From positions 1-64,000 of the forward strand of contig NZ_UXAU01000013.1 of the NCBI RefSeq assembly GCF_900609065.1: DNA of 64,000 nucleotides, given 5' to 3'. Numbering within the stretch: the first letter of the stretch is position 1; every line of letters begins with the position of its first letter. Below are positions 49,452 to 57,470 of this stretch, piece after piece. Source of the stretch: Arthrobacter ulcerisalmonis (GTDB lineage Bacteria > Actinomycetota > Actinomycetes > Actinomycetales > Micrococcaceae). Made by a program: the position numbers and the translations under genes. The notes under the pieces are model-generated. The model saw nothing but the letters and a program-made list of their open reading frames with translations. It was not told the DNA's origin and did not search any database.

Positions 49452-49508
49452 GTAGCGCTAAGTGTCGTTTTGAGGGTTCATAACTGCAGATAGCGCTACC
49501 TAGTTGGG
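49443..49508. repeat. 66-bp palindromic element, copy 2 (GGTAGCGCTA family)
   Basis: Perfect 18-bp arms, CCCAACTAGGTAGCGCTA (49443-49460) with 49491-49508, around a 30-nt core. It shares arm sequence, the GTTTTGA core and exact length with the copy at 37452-37517. It separates pcaC from pcaF and may attenuate transcription between the two halves of the pca genes. Confidence 0.9.
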
Positions 49509-49534
49509 TGGCGCACGACGTTTAGAGGAGCATC

Positions 49535-50746
49535 ATGGAGCAGGCTTTTGTGTACGACGCCGTTCGGACCCCGTTCGGCAAGTTTGGGTCAGGTCTCGCG
49601 GGGGTTCGCCCGGACGACTTGGCAGCGCACGTCATCAAGGAATCGGTGCGCCGCGCCCCCGGCCTTGACCCTGAGCGGATCGACGAAGTGGTATTCGGCA
49701 ACGCCAACGGCGCCGGCGAGGAAAACCGCAACATTGCCCGGATGGGGACGCTGCTCGCCGGGCTTCCGGTCAGCATTCCCGGCACCACCGTCAACCGGCT
49801 GTGCGGGTCTTCCCTCGACGCGGCCATGATCGCGTCGCGCCAGATCAACACCGGCGATGCGGATGTGATCCTTATTGGCGGGGCCGAGTCCATGTCGCGT
49901 GCTCCCTGGGTGCTGCCCAAGACCGAGAAGCCCTACCCGGCAGGGGACCTGAACCTCGCCTCCACCACCTTGGGCTGGCGCCTGGTGAACAAGGCCATGC
50001 CTTCCGAGTGGACCATTTCGCTGGGTGAAGCCACCGAACGGCTCCGCGAGAAATACGGCGTGACCCGGGAGCAGCAGGACGAATTCGCTGCGAACTCGCA
50101 CAACCTCGCCGCGGCCGCCTGGGACGCAGGGTTCTACGACAACCTGGTCACCCCCGTCCCCGGGACCGACCTCACCCGCGACGAAGGCATCCGCGCCGGC
50201 TCCACGGCAGAGAAACTCGGCGGCCTCAAAACGGTCTTCCGCGCCGAGAACGGCACCGTCACGGCTGGCAACGCTTCGCCACTGTCCGACGGCGCCTCCG
50301 CCGCCTGGGTGGGCAGCGAAGCTGCCGCCGGGGTGCTGGGCCTGGACCCGATAGCTCGCATCGCCGGACGAGGCGCGCACGCCAACGATCCCCAGTACTT
50401 TGGCTACGCCCCCGTCGAAGCGGCGAACAAGGCCCTCGCGAAGGCGGGCATCGGCTGGGATCAGGTCGGCGCCGTCGAACTTAACGAAGCATTTGCTGCG
50501 CAGTCCCTGGCCTGCGTCAACGCCTGGGGCATCGACCCCGCCATCGTGAACCAACACGGCGGCGCGATCGCCATGGGCCATCCCCTCGGCGCGTCCGGCA
50601 CCCGCATCCTGGGCACGCTGGCCCGCTCCCTGCAGGCCTCCGGGCAACGCTGGGGCGTGGCTGCGATCTGCATTGGCGTGGGGCAGGGCCTCGCCGTTGT
50701 CCTCGAAAACGTCACGGCACCCAACACCACCGCCCGAAAGGCCTGA
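49535..50746 (+). CDS. pcaF: Beta-ketoadipyl-CoA thiolase
   Basis: A 403-residue thiolase: nucleophile Cys90 in NRLCGSS, GHPLGASG with His349, and Cys379 in AICIGVGQGLA. It splits beta-ketoadipyl-CoA into succinyl-CoA and acetyl-CoA, the last step of the pathway. Family length is normal. It is placed next to the CoA-transferase subunits, which supports PcaF rather than a fatty-acid thiolase. Confidence 0.93.
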   Translation: MEQAFVYDAVRTPFGKFGSGLAGVRPDDLAAHVIKESVRRAPGLDPERIDEVVFGNANGAGEENRNIARMGTLLAGLPVSIPGTTVNRLCGSSLDAAMIASRQINTGDADVILIGGAESMSRAPWVLPKTEKPYPAGDLNLASTTLGWRLVNKAMPSEWTISLGEATERLREKYGVTREQQDEFAANSHNLAAAAWDAGFYDNLVTPVPGTDLTRDEGIRAGSTAEKLGGLKTVFRAENGTVTAGNASPLSDGASAAWVGSEAAAGVLGLDPIARIAGRGAHANDPQYFGYAPVEAANKALAKAGIGWDQVGAVELNEAFAAQSLACVNAWGIDPAIVNQHGGAIAMGHPLGASGTRILGTLARSLQASGQRWGVAAICIGVGQGLAVVLENVTAPNTTARKA

Positions 50747-50748
50747 GC

Positions 50749-51414
50749 ATGCTGAATTTCGTAGACACCGTCACCGAGGCGGTTGCCGGTATCCAGGACG
50801 GGTCCACCGTGATGATCGGCGGGTTTGGCAACGCTGGCCAGCCATTCGAGCTCATTGACGCGTTGATGGATTGCGGTGCCAAAGACCTGACAGTGGTGAA
50901 CAACAACGCTGGCCAAGGCGATCAGGGCCTGGCCCTGCTCATCAAGGAAGGCCGGGTACGGAAGATGATCTGCTCTTTCCCCCGCCAATCCGATTCCTGG
51001 CACTTCGACGCCAAGTTTCACGCCGGTGAGATCGAGCTCGAATTGGTCCCGCAGGGCAACCTGGCGGAACGGATCCGGGCCGCCGGAGCTGGCATTGGCG
51101 GCTTCTTCACGCCCACCGGCTACGGCACCACCTTGGCCGAAGGCAAGGAAACGCGCATCATTGACGGCCGCGGACAGGTTTTCGAGACCCCCATCCACGC
51201 CGATGTTGCCCTGATCAAAGCCCTCACGGCAGATGGTCGGGGAAACCTGGTGTACCGCAAAACGGCCCGCAACTTTGGCCCCATCATGGCAGCCGCCGCC
51301 AAGCACACCATCGCCCAAGTCACCGACATCGTGCCCACGGGCGGCCTCGACCCGGAAAATGTGGTCACTCCAGGTATCTATGTCAACAGCATCGTAAAGG
51401 TGGCCTCTGCATGA
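50749..51414 (+). CDS. pcaI: 3-Oxoadipate CoA-transferase subunit A
   Basis: A 221-residue CoA-transferase alpha subunit with GSTVMIGGFGNAGQPFELID, VVNNNAGQGDQGLALLIKEG and GIGGFFTPTGYGTTLAEGKE, the family I pattern. With PcaJ it transfers CoA from succinyl-CoA to beta-ketoadipate. It follows pcaF by two bases and overlaps pcaJ by 4 nt. Confidence 0.94.
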   Translation: MLNFVDTVTEAVAGIQDGSTVMIGGFGNAGQPFELIDALMDCGAKDLTVVNNNAGQGDQGLALLIKEGRVRKMICSFPRQSDSWHFDAKFHAGEIELELVPQGNLAERIRAAGAGIGGFFTPTGYGTTLAEGKETRIIDGRGQVFETPIHADVALIKALTADGRGNLVYRKTARNFGPIMAAAAKHTIAQVTDIVPTGGLDPENVVTPGIYVNSIVKVASA

Positions 51415-52079
51415 GCAGCGAAACCAGTCTCCAGACCTCTCCCACACCCCTGGGCCGGGACGATCTTGCCCGCCTGGTGGCCCGGGACATCGTGCCCGGT
51501 TCCTTCGTGAACCTGGGAATTGGCCAGCCCACGCTGGTATCCAATTACCTCACCACGGAGCAGAACGTCACGCTGCACACCGAAAACGGAATGTTGGGGA
51601 TGGGTCCTGCCGCGGAAAGCGACCAGATCGACGGCGACCTCATCAACGCCGGCAAAATCCCCGTCACCGAACTGCCGGGGGCGTCCTACTTCCACCACGC
51701 CGATTCGTTCGCGATCATGCGCGGCGGTCACCTGGACATTTGCGTGCTCGGCGCGTTCCAGGTCTCCGCCAGCGGTGACCTCGCCAACTGGCACACCGGC
51801 GCACCCGATGCCATTCCGGCCGTGGGTGGCGCCATGGACCTGGCCACCGGCGCCAAGGACGTCTTCGTGATGATGACGCTCCTGACCCGTGAGGGCGCCT
51901 CAAAGATCGTCGAAGCATGCACCTACCCGCTGACCGGGGTGGGCTGCGTGACCCGGGTGTACACGGACAAGGCTGTTTTCCTGACTGGGCCGGGTGGCGT
52001 CACCGTCCGTGAAACGTTCGGCTACACCCTGGCCGAGCTGCAGGACCTGGTGCCGGTGCCGCTCACGGCTGCGGCCTGA
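51411..52079 (+). CDS. pcaJ: 3-Oxoadipate CoA-transferase subunit B
   Basis: A 222-residue beta subunit with VNLGIGQPTLVSNYLTTEQN and HTENGMLGMGP, in which Glu58 is the residue that forms the enzyme-CoA thioester. The C-terminal part, GVTVRETFGYTLAELQDLV, matches PcaJ. The end of the catabolic gene series; 140 bases without a gene separate it from pcaR. Confidence 0.95.
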   Translation: MSSETSLQTSPTPLGRDDLARLVARDIVPGSFVNLGIGQPTLVSNYLTTEQNVTLHTENGMLGMGPAAESDQIDGDLINAGKIPVTELPGASYFHHADSFAIMRGGHLDICVLGAFQVSASGDLANWHTGAPDAIPAVGGAMDLATGAKDVFVMMTLLTREGASKIVEACTYPLTGVGCVTRVYTDKAVFLTGPGGVTVRETFGYTLAELQDLVPVPLTAAA

Positions 52080-52205
52080 CTGGCCCGGCCATTGCCGTAC
52101 CCGGCGCCGCCTGACTTGGCTGCGCCGGCGCAGACCCGGCCTCCCGCGCCCGACCCTGCTGGCCGCCGTCGTACCCCGGGCCAGCAGCACACCCCGCGGT
52201 GCCCC

Positions 52206-52211
52206 TAGGAT
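52206..52211 (+). promoter_or_regulatory. -10 hexamer TAGGAT for the pcaR-like gene
   Basis: TAGGAT ends 8 nt before ATG 52220 with no Shine-Dalgarno between, a leaderless or near-leaderless arrangement and evidence of a separate promoter for the regulator. Confidence 0.5.
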
Positions 52212-52219
52212 TGGAAACC

Positions 52220-53020
52220 ATGACTGACGCCCCCTCCCGCGCACCTCAAGCCGGCGACCAGTATGTCCAGTCCCTGGCGCGTGGGCTGGCCGTGATTCGT
52301 GCGTTTGGCCCCGACCATCCGGTGATGACCCTCACCGAGGTGGCGGCGCGAACGGACTTGACTCGGGCCACCGCTCGGCGCTTCCTGCTGACCTTGGTTG
52401 AGCTGGGCTACGTGCGGTCTGACGGGAAGACGTTCGCGCTCACGGCCAAGGTTTTGCAGCTGGGGTTTGCCTACCTTTCTGGACTCTCGCTGCCGCAACT
52501 GGCGCAGCCGCACCTGGAGGAGCTCTCCTTGGCGCTGGGGGAGTCCACCTCCGCTGCGGTGCTGGACGGGACCGATATTGCCTACGTTGCGCGGGTCACC
52601 ACGCGGCGGATCATGACGATCGGCATCACTGTGGGGACGCGTTTTCCGGCCTACGCCACGTCCATGGGCCGGGTGTTGTTGGCGCATTTGCCCGCGCCGG
52701 ACCTGAAAGCGTACCTCGCCGAGGCTGAGATCACGCCGCTGACCCCGCGGGCCTTGGGCTCGGTGCAGGAGCTACTGCCGGTTCTCGCCGACGTTCGGAC
52801 CAAGGGTTGGTGCTTGCTGGACCAGGAATTGGAGCAGGGTTTGGTGTCAGTGGCTGCTCCCGTTTTCGACGGCGACAAGGTGGTGGCCGCCGTCAACGTC
52901 TCGTTGCAGGCCCAATCGGTCGCTGACCAGCCAGATCCGGCGGCGTACCTGGACATGGTGCGCGACGGCATTGTGGCCACGGCCCGGCTGGTTTCCGCGG
53001 ATCTGACGGCCAGGGGATAA
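52220..53020 (+). CDS. pcaR: IclR-family regulator, PcaR-like
   Basis: A 266-residue IclR protein: SLARGLAVIRAFGPDHPVMT and RTDLTRATARRFLLTLVELG form the winged helix; TTRRIMTIGITVGTRFPAYA and GRVLLAHLPAPDLKAYLAEA belong to the effector domain. The start SLARGLAVIRAFG is shared with PcaR and PcaU of the pca pathway. It likely senses beta-ketoadipate or protocatechuate; activator or repressor role is not shown by sequence. Confidence 0.85.
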   Translation: MTDAPSRAPQAGDQYVQSLARGLAVIRAFGPDHPVMTLTEVAARTDLTRATARRFLLTLVELGYVRSDGKTFALTAKVLQLGFAYLSGLSLPQLAQPHLEELSLALGESTSAAVLDGTDIAYVARVTTRRIMTIGITVGTRFPAYATSMGRVLLAHLPAPDLKAYLAEAEITPLTPRALGSVQELLPVLADVRTKGWCLLDQELEQGLVSVAAPVFDGDKVVAAVNVSLQAQSVADQPDPAAYLDMVRDGIVATARLVSADLTARG

Positions 53021-53104
53021 ACGGTCGACGGCGGCCCTGTGCGTCCTGCAGCGGGCGCCGGGGATTGCGGCCCCCGCGCGATTGCGCTCCCCGCCGTAGC
53101 GGGG

Positions 53105-53110
53105 CAGACT
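53105..53110 (+). promoter_or_regulatory. -10-like hexamer CAGACT before the YjbR gene
   Basis: CAGACT ends 6 nt before ATG 53117. The same hexamer and distance occur before the phosphatase gene on the minus strand at 60847-60852. Confidence 0.45.
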
Positions 53111-53116
53111 CATGCC

Positions 53117-53431
53117 ATGGTCACCGAAGAGGACGTGCGGCGGGCTGCCGTGTCCCTGCAGGGCGTGGTTGAGTGGCCCAGCTGGGGTAAGCCCGCATGG
53201 TTTGCCAAGACCCTGATGGCCCGCATGTGGGAACCGGAGATCCTGACCGTGAAGACCGCAGAGCGGAATGCCCTGGGCGGAACGGACCCGGACATCTTCT
53301 TCTGGACGCCGCATCACGAGCGGGCGCCGGAGTTGGTGCTCGTCAGGCTGCCCTTGATCGACCAGGAACTGCTGGTGGAGCTTTTGCTTGATGCCTATGA
53401 CCTGGCGGGCGGGCGCGGGAAACATCACTGA
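53117..53431 (+). CDS. MmcQ/YjbR family protein
   Basis: A 104-residue protein with EEDVRRAAVSLQGVVEWPSW, GKPAWFAKTLMARMW and VLVRLPLIDQELLVELLLDA, matching MmcQ/YjbR (a CyaY-like fold with proposed DNA binding). Function is not established. The longer frame adds 26 poorly conserved residues; ATG 53117 fits a leaderless start. Confidence 0.75.
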   Translation: MVTEEDVRRAAVSLQGVVEWPSWGKPAWFAKTLMARMWEPEILTVKTAERNALGGTDPDIFFWTPHHERAPELVLVRLPLIDQELLVELLLDAYDLAGGRGKHH

Positions 53432-53488
53432 CCCGCAGTCAGGCTACTGTTCTTTCAGGTACACCTTCCGTCGCCAGCAGAGGACATC

Positions 53489-54400
53489 ATGACTGAGCAC
53501 AGCACCGCCCCCAAGCGCGCGGCCATCATCATCAATCCGTCCAAGTCCGTGGACTTCGATGTGCGGGAGTTGCTGACGAAGCACTCCGAAGCCAACGGCT
53601 GGGGTGAGCCCATCTGGCTGGAGACCACGAAGGAAGATCCGGGAGTAGGCCAGGCGCAGCAGGCGCTGGATCAGGGCGCCAGCTTGGTCATCGCTGCCGG
53701 CGGCGACGGCACTGTCCGTTGCGTGGCGCAGGTCCTCGCCGGAACCGACACGCCCATGGCCCTGCTGCCCTTGGGCACGGGCAATCTCCTGGCCCGGAAC
53801 CTGGGCATGGACGTGACGGACTACGACGGCGCCATGGCCGGGGCGCTGGGCGGTACCACCCGCACCATCGACGTTGTCCGTGCCCGGCAGGGCGATGACG
53901 AGCAGGTTTTCCTGGTGATGGCCGGTGTTGGCTACGACGCCACGATCATGGCGGACACCAATTCCGACCTGAAGGAGAAGGTGGGCTGGCTCGCCTACGT
54001 GGATGCGGGCATCCGCAATCTTCCCGGCAAACCGGTCAAGGCAACCGTCAAGATCGATGGCAAAACGGTGGTCCACCGCGGCGTCCGCAGCGTCATGGTG
54101 GGCAACTGCGGGAAGGTCCAGGGCAACGTGGAAATCTTCCCGGACGCCAAGCTCGACGACGGCCTCCTGGACATTGCCGTGCTGGCCCCCCACCACGGCA
54201 AGCTGGGCTGGATTTCGGTCCTGGCCGGAATCATCGGTAAGGGACGCACCAAGGACACCGCGGTGGAGTACTTCCAGGGTGCCTCGGTGGAAATCCTGCT
54301 GGAGGATGAGCAGGATTACCAGCTCGACGGCGATCACTCAGGTCAGACGAAGAAGGTCCAGATGAGCGTTTCCCCCGGAGCCCTGACCATCCAGATGTAG
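53489..54400 (+). CDS. Diacylglycerol kinase-like lipid kinase (DAGK catalytic domain)
   Basis: A 303-residue protein: KRAAIIINPSKS at the start, then IAAGGDGTVRCVAQVLAGTD with the GGDGT nucleotide loop, LLPLGTGNLLARNLGM, and C-terminal VEILLEDEQDYQLDGD as in DagK/YegS lipid kinases. It phosphorylates diacylglycerol or a related lipid or a sphingosine-like molecule; actinobacterial members are often involved in phospholipid synthesis. No membrane helix. Stop 6 nt before the convergent ACT-domain gene. Confidence 0.88.
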   Translation: MTEHSTAPKRAAIIINPSKSVDFDVRELLTKHSEANGWGEPIWLETTKEDPGVGQAQQALDQGASLVIAAGGDGTVRCVAQVLAGTDTPMALLPLGTGNLLARNLGMDVTDYDGAMAGALGGTTRTIDVVRARQGDDEQVFLVMAGVGYDATIMADTNSDLKEKVGWLAYVDAGIRNLPGKPVKATVKIDGKTVVHRGVRSVMVGNCGKVQGNVEIFPDAKLDDGLLDIAVLAPHHGKLGWISVLAGIIGKGRTKDTAVEYFQGASVEILLEDEQDYQLDGDHSGQTKKVQMSVSPGALTIQM

Positions 54401-54406
54401 GGACGC

Positions 54407-55249
54407 TCAGCGCGAGGGTGGCGTCGGGGCGTCACGATGCGCCAGGATCTCTGCCAGTTCGGCAAGCCGATGCGCCCGCGCCGATTCTGCGGGCGTGAAC
54501 GGTTCGTCGTCCCGGGAGAACGTGATGGGCCCGTGCCAGGCGGTGGGGATCTTAAGCCGGGTACCGGCGTCGTACTTGTCCTGGTGCACCTCCGCCGGCG
54601 TGAGGATTCGGGCCCGCAGCAGCTCGGCCACCGCGAGCGGAAGCTCCTTAGGTGCGTCGGCGATCCGTGCGGCAAGGCTCAGCGCCCGAGTCTGCCCGTC
54701 CGCCATGGCCAGGGACGTGGTGGGCCAGACATGGGGATCGGTGCCGCCGCCCTGCTGCAGCGCTGCGAGCAGCGCGCGCTCGCCGACGTTCCCTGGCGTT
54801 GCGACCACGAATTCGTCGAGGACGCCACCCGGCACCGGATGGACGTGGATGCTGAGGATGTTGGCGTCCACTTTGGCGAGGGCCGCGGTGACCCGCTGCA
54901 GGGAACCGGGCCGGTCGGTCAGCTGGGTCCGTGCCCGCCACAAAGAAGGCGCGGCGGACAACCTACGGCGGTGTCGGAGGGCTGGGGCGTGCAGCCAACC
55001 CCGCAGCACTTTCGCGGCCGAAGGCTCCGCAACCCAGATCACCAGCACGGTGGCCGTCACGGTCAGCAGCAGGACCTTGGCCAGATAGGGCAGGTGCGTG
55101 CCCACCACCAGCGCATGCACCAACAGTTCGATGGGCAGCATGACCGCAACATTGGCAAGGGTCAGCCGTGCCTTGGTGGGCTCGGGCAATTGGCCGCAGG
55201 CGTCACATTGCAGTTCTGCGGTGGCTGCTGGCCTTCGGCTCGACTTCAT
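54407..55249 (-). CDS. ACT-domain membrane protein with CxxC start
   Basis: A 280-residue protein: QCDACGQ with CxxC near residue 15, two membrane helices at about 30-75, a basic linker, then an ACT domain (RTQLTDRPGSLQRVTAALAK and NILSIHVHPVPGGVLDEFVV). ACT domains bind amino acids or other small ligands. A membrane ACT protein could be a ligand sensor. I know of similar actinobacterial proteins but no assigned role. Confidence 0.65.
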   Translation of the reverse strand: MKSSRRPAATAELQCDACGQLPEPTKARLTLANVAVMLPIELLVHALVVGTHLPYLAKVLLLTVTATVLVIWVAEPSAAKVLRGWLHAPALRHRRRLSAAPSLWRARTQLTDRPGSLQRVTAALAKVDANILSIHVHPVPGGVLDEFVVATPGNVGERALLAALQQGGGTDPHVWPTTSLAMADGQTRALSLAARIADAPKELPLAVAELLRARILTPAEVHQDKYDAGTRLKIPTAWHGPITFSRDDEPFTPAESARAHRLAELAEILAHRDAPTPPSR

Positions 55250-55437
55250 GCTTCAAGGATGCGCTGCGCCTGTTTCGACGGCGTTGCCTCGGCGTTGCGC
55301 CACTGTACCACTTGCGTGTTCAGCGCCCGCACGGCAGACGGCAGGCCGGCCGGGCGTACGATTGCAGGGGGTCAACGCTGCCCCTCTGTTAGTCCAGATC
55401 AGCTGTCCCGATCCGCGCAGAAAGGCGTTGTTGGTTC

Positions 55438-56511
55438 GTGAAATTGTTTGCCGAATTGTTCACTCTGGCACCCGGTAACAAGGACCACCACCCTGCGATC
55501 AGGTGTGCCGTGGGCGTGTTCGTGCCATTGTTCACCCTGGTGCTGCTCGGCCGGCTGGACTTGGCGATCTTCGCGACTTTTGGCGCGTTCACGGGCATCT
55601 ACGGCCGGGGCGAGCCGCATGGGGCGAGGTTCATTCTCCAGCTCCGCGCTGGCCTGTTGATGTTGCTGATCATTTTCTTGGCTGCCATTGCGGCCCGGCT
55701 GGGTCCCCTCCTGAACCTGGACGCGGTCACCACGTCGTGGCTTCTGGTCCTGGCCACCACCGTGATTGCCGGCGCCTGTTCTGTTGCTGTCTCCTGGCAA
55801 CGGTTGCGACCATCCGGATCGCTCTTCCACATCTTTGCCTTTGCGGCCATCGCGTCGATTCCCAACCAGCCGCCGCTGTGGCAGGGCATGCTGGTGTCCG
55901 CCCTGACCACCCTGTTGTCCCTCCTGATCGGGTTCTCCGCCCGGGTCCTCCGTAGCCACCGAACACCGTGGGTTCGGCCGCAGCCGCTGCGCCGCACGGC
56001 AGAGGAACGGCGCGCAGCGTGGCTGGAAGGCCTGGGATACCTCGTGGCTGCCGGGATTGCCGGCAGCCTGGCCACGCTGGCAGGGCAGGCGCTGGGATTT
56101 GGCCATGCCTACTGGGCCATGGTGGCCGCCGTCGTGCCCCTGGTCGGCCACACCACCACCCATCGGGTCCGGCGGGGCCTGCAGAGAATCATCGGCACCA
56201 TGCTGGGGCTTGGTGTGCTGGCGTTGATCCTGCTGCTGGGCCTGGCGCCCTGGCAGACCGTGCTGGTCATCGCCCTCTGCCAGTTCGGGGCCGAACTCTT
56301 CATCGCCCGGCAATACGTGCTGGCCCAGGTGTTTGTCACCCCGCTGGCCTTGATCTCCACCCTCTTGGTGGTTCCCACGTCGCCAGGAATCCTGCTCCGA
56401 GACCGTATCGTGGAGACCGTCATCGGGGCTTCGGTGGGTGTCGCCGTCGTATTGGCGCCGTTGCTGTGGCGCCGAATCCGTGGCTCCCAGGATGGCACGA
56501 CGCCGGCCTGA
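55438..56511 (+). CDS. FUSC family membrane protein
   Basis: A 357-residue polytopic protein with about ten helices in two clusters: GVFVPLFTLVLLGRLDLAIF and GRGEPHGARFILQLRAGLL, then WAMVAAVVPLVGHTTTHRV and RGLQRIIGTMLGLGVLALIL, the FUSC/aromatic acid exporter pattern. FUSC proteins often export aromatic acids, which would fit the surrounding catabolic genes, but substrate is unproven. The start is GTG with AGAAAGGCG upstream. Confidence 0.75.
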   Translation: MKLFAELFTLAPGNKDHHPAIRCAVGVFVPLFTLVLLGRLDLAIFATFGAFTGIYGRGEPHGARFILQLRAGLLMLLIIFLAAIAARLGPLLNLDAVTTSWLLVLATTVIAGACSVAVSWQRLRPSGSLFHIFAFAAIASIPNQPPLWQGMLVSALTTLLSLLIGFSARVLRSHRTPWVRPQPLRRTAEERRAAWLEGLGYLVAAGIAGSLATLAGQALGFGHAYWAMVAAVVPLVGHTTTHRVRRGLQRIIGTMLGLGVLALILLLGLAPWQTVLVIALCQFGAELFIARQYVLAQVFVTPLALISTLLVVPTSPGILLRDRIVETVIGASVGVAVVLAPLLWRRIRGSQDGTTPA

Positions 56512-56560
56512 CCGCCGCAGCGGGCCTCCGCACCTTCACTATGGCGAAAGGCGGCCCGGG

Positions 56561-57373
56561 ATGGCCAACTCCAGTTCAGGGGACTCAGTAGTGGACCGGG
56601 TTGTCCGGCTGCTGACCGCCATTCCCGCTGATGACAGGGCCGTGCCCGTCGCTGACCTGGCCGAACGCGCCCAGCTGCCGCTGACTACGGCCCAACGGCT
56701 GGTCCGCCAACTCGCCAGCCACGGCCTGCTGGAGGCCATCCCCGGTGGAACTGTCCGGCCCGGGATCAGGCTGTGGGAGTTGGCCAATCGGACCGCACCT
56801 ACTCTGGCCCTTCGGCAGGCGGCCATGCCGTTCATGGACGACGTCCACGCTGTCCTCCACCAGAATGTGAACCTCGCCGTGCTGGACGGCTGGGAAGCCT
56901 TGTTTGTGGAGCGACTTTCGCGCCGGGGGTCCGTGCCCAACCGGGCGCAGGTGGCGGGGCGGATGCCGGTTCACGTCTCTTCGGCCGGGCTGGCGCTGAT
57001 GGCCTTCCAGCCCAAGGACCTGCAGGCCCACTACCTGGGCCACCTCGCTGCGATGTCCGGGTCGGTCGATCAGGTGCGCACGCCCGTCGAGTCCGGCCAC
57101 CCGCATCTGGCTGACATCCCGGCGTCCGCGGATCACGTCCGCCTGCTGCTGGCCGAAGCGGCGCAGCAGGGATTCGCCCAACTTGCCGGCGTAGTGGATC
57201 CGGAGACGTGGGGGATCGCCGTTCCCGTCCTGGACCGGAAGCGGCGCGCAGTAGCATCCCTCGGCGTCGTGGTTCCCCTGCAGGAGATGCGTTTGCAGGC
57301 CCTGATGCCTGCCCTGCAAACCGCAGCCCGCGGCATCGCACGGAGTCTGGGATACGCACCCGGAAACCATTGA
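56561..57373 (+). CDS. IclR-family regulator, probable PobR
   Basis: A 270-residue IclR protein: winged helix VVRLLTAIPADDRAVPVADL and RAQLPLTTAQRLVRQLASHG, then effector domain QVAGRMPVHVSSAGLALMAF. It ends 97 nt before pobA on the same strand, the usual position of a 4-hydroxybenzoate-responsive regulator, so PobR is the likely role. ATG 56561 has AAAGGCGG upstream. The gap to pobA includes TTAATTCACG, a possible operator region. Confidence 0.85.
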   Translation: MANSSSGDSVVDRVVRLLTAIPADDRAVPVADLAERAQLPLTTAQRLVRQLASHGLLEAIPGGTVRPGIRLWELANRTAPTLALRQAAMPFMDDVHAVLHQNVNLAVLDGWEALFVERLSRRGSVPNRAQVAGRMPVHVSSAGLALMAFQPKDLQAHYLGHLAAMSGSVDQVRTPVESGHPHLADIPASADHVRLLLAEAAQQGFAQLAGVVDPETWGIAVPVLDRKRRAVASLGVVVPLQEMRLQALMPALQTAARGIARSLGYAPGNH

Positions 57374-57470
57374 ACGGTTTAGAGCTTTAATTCACGCGCG
57401 GTGCGGCGGCACACTGGTGCCAAGACACCACCGGCTGCGGGCCGGACACCGCAACGAAGCGAGGATTGCC

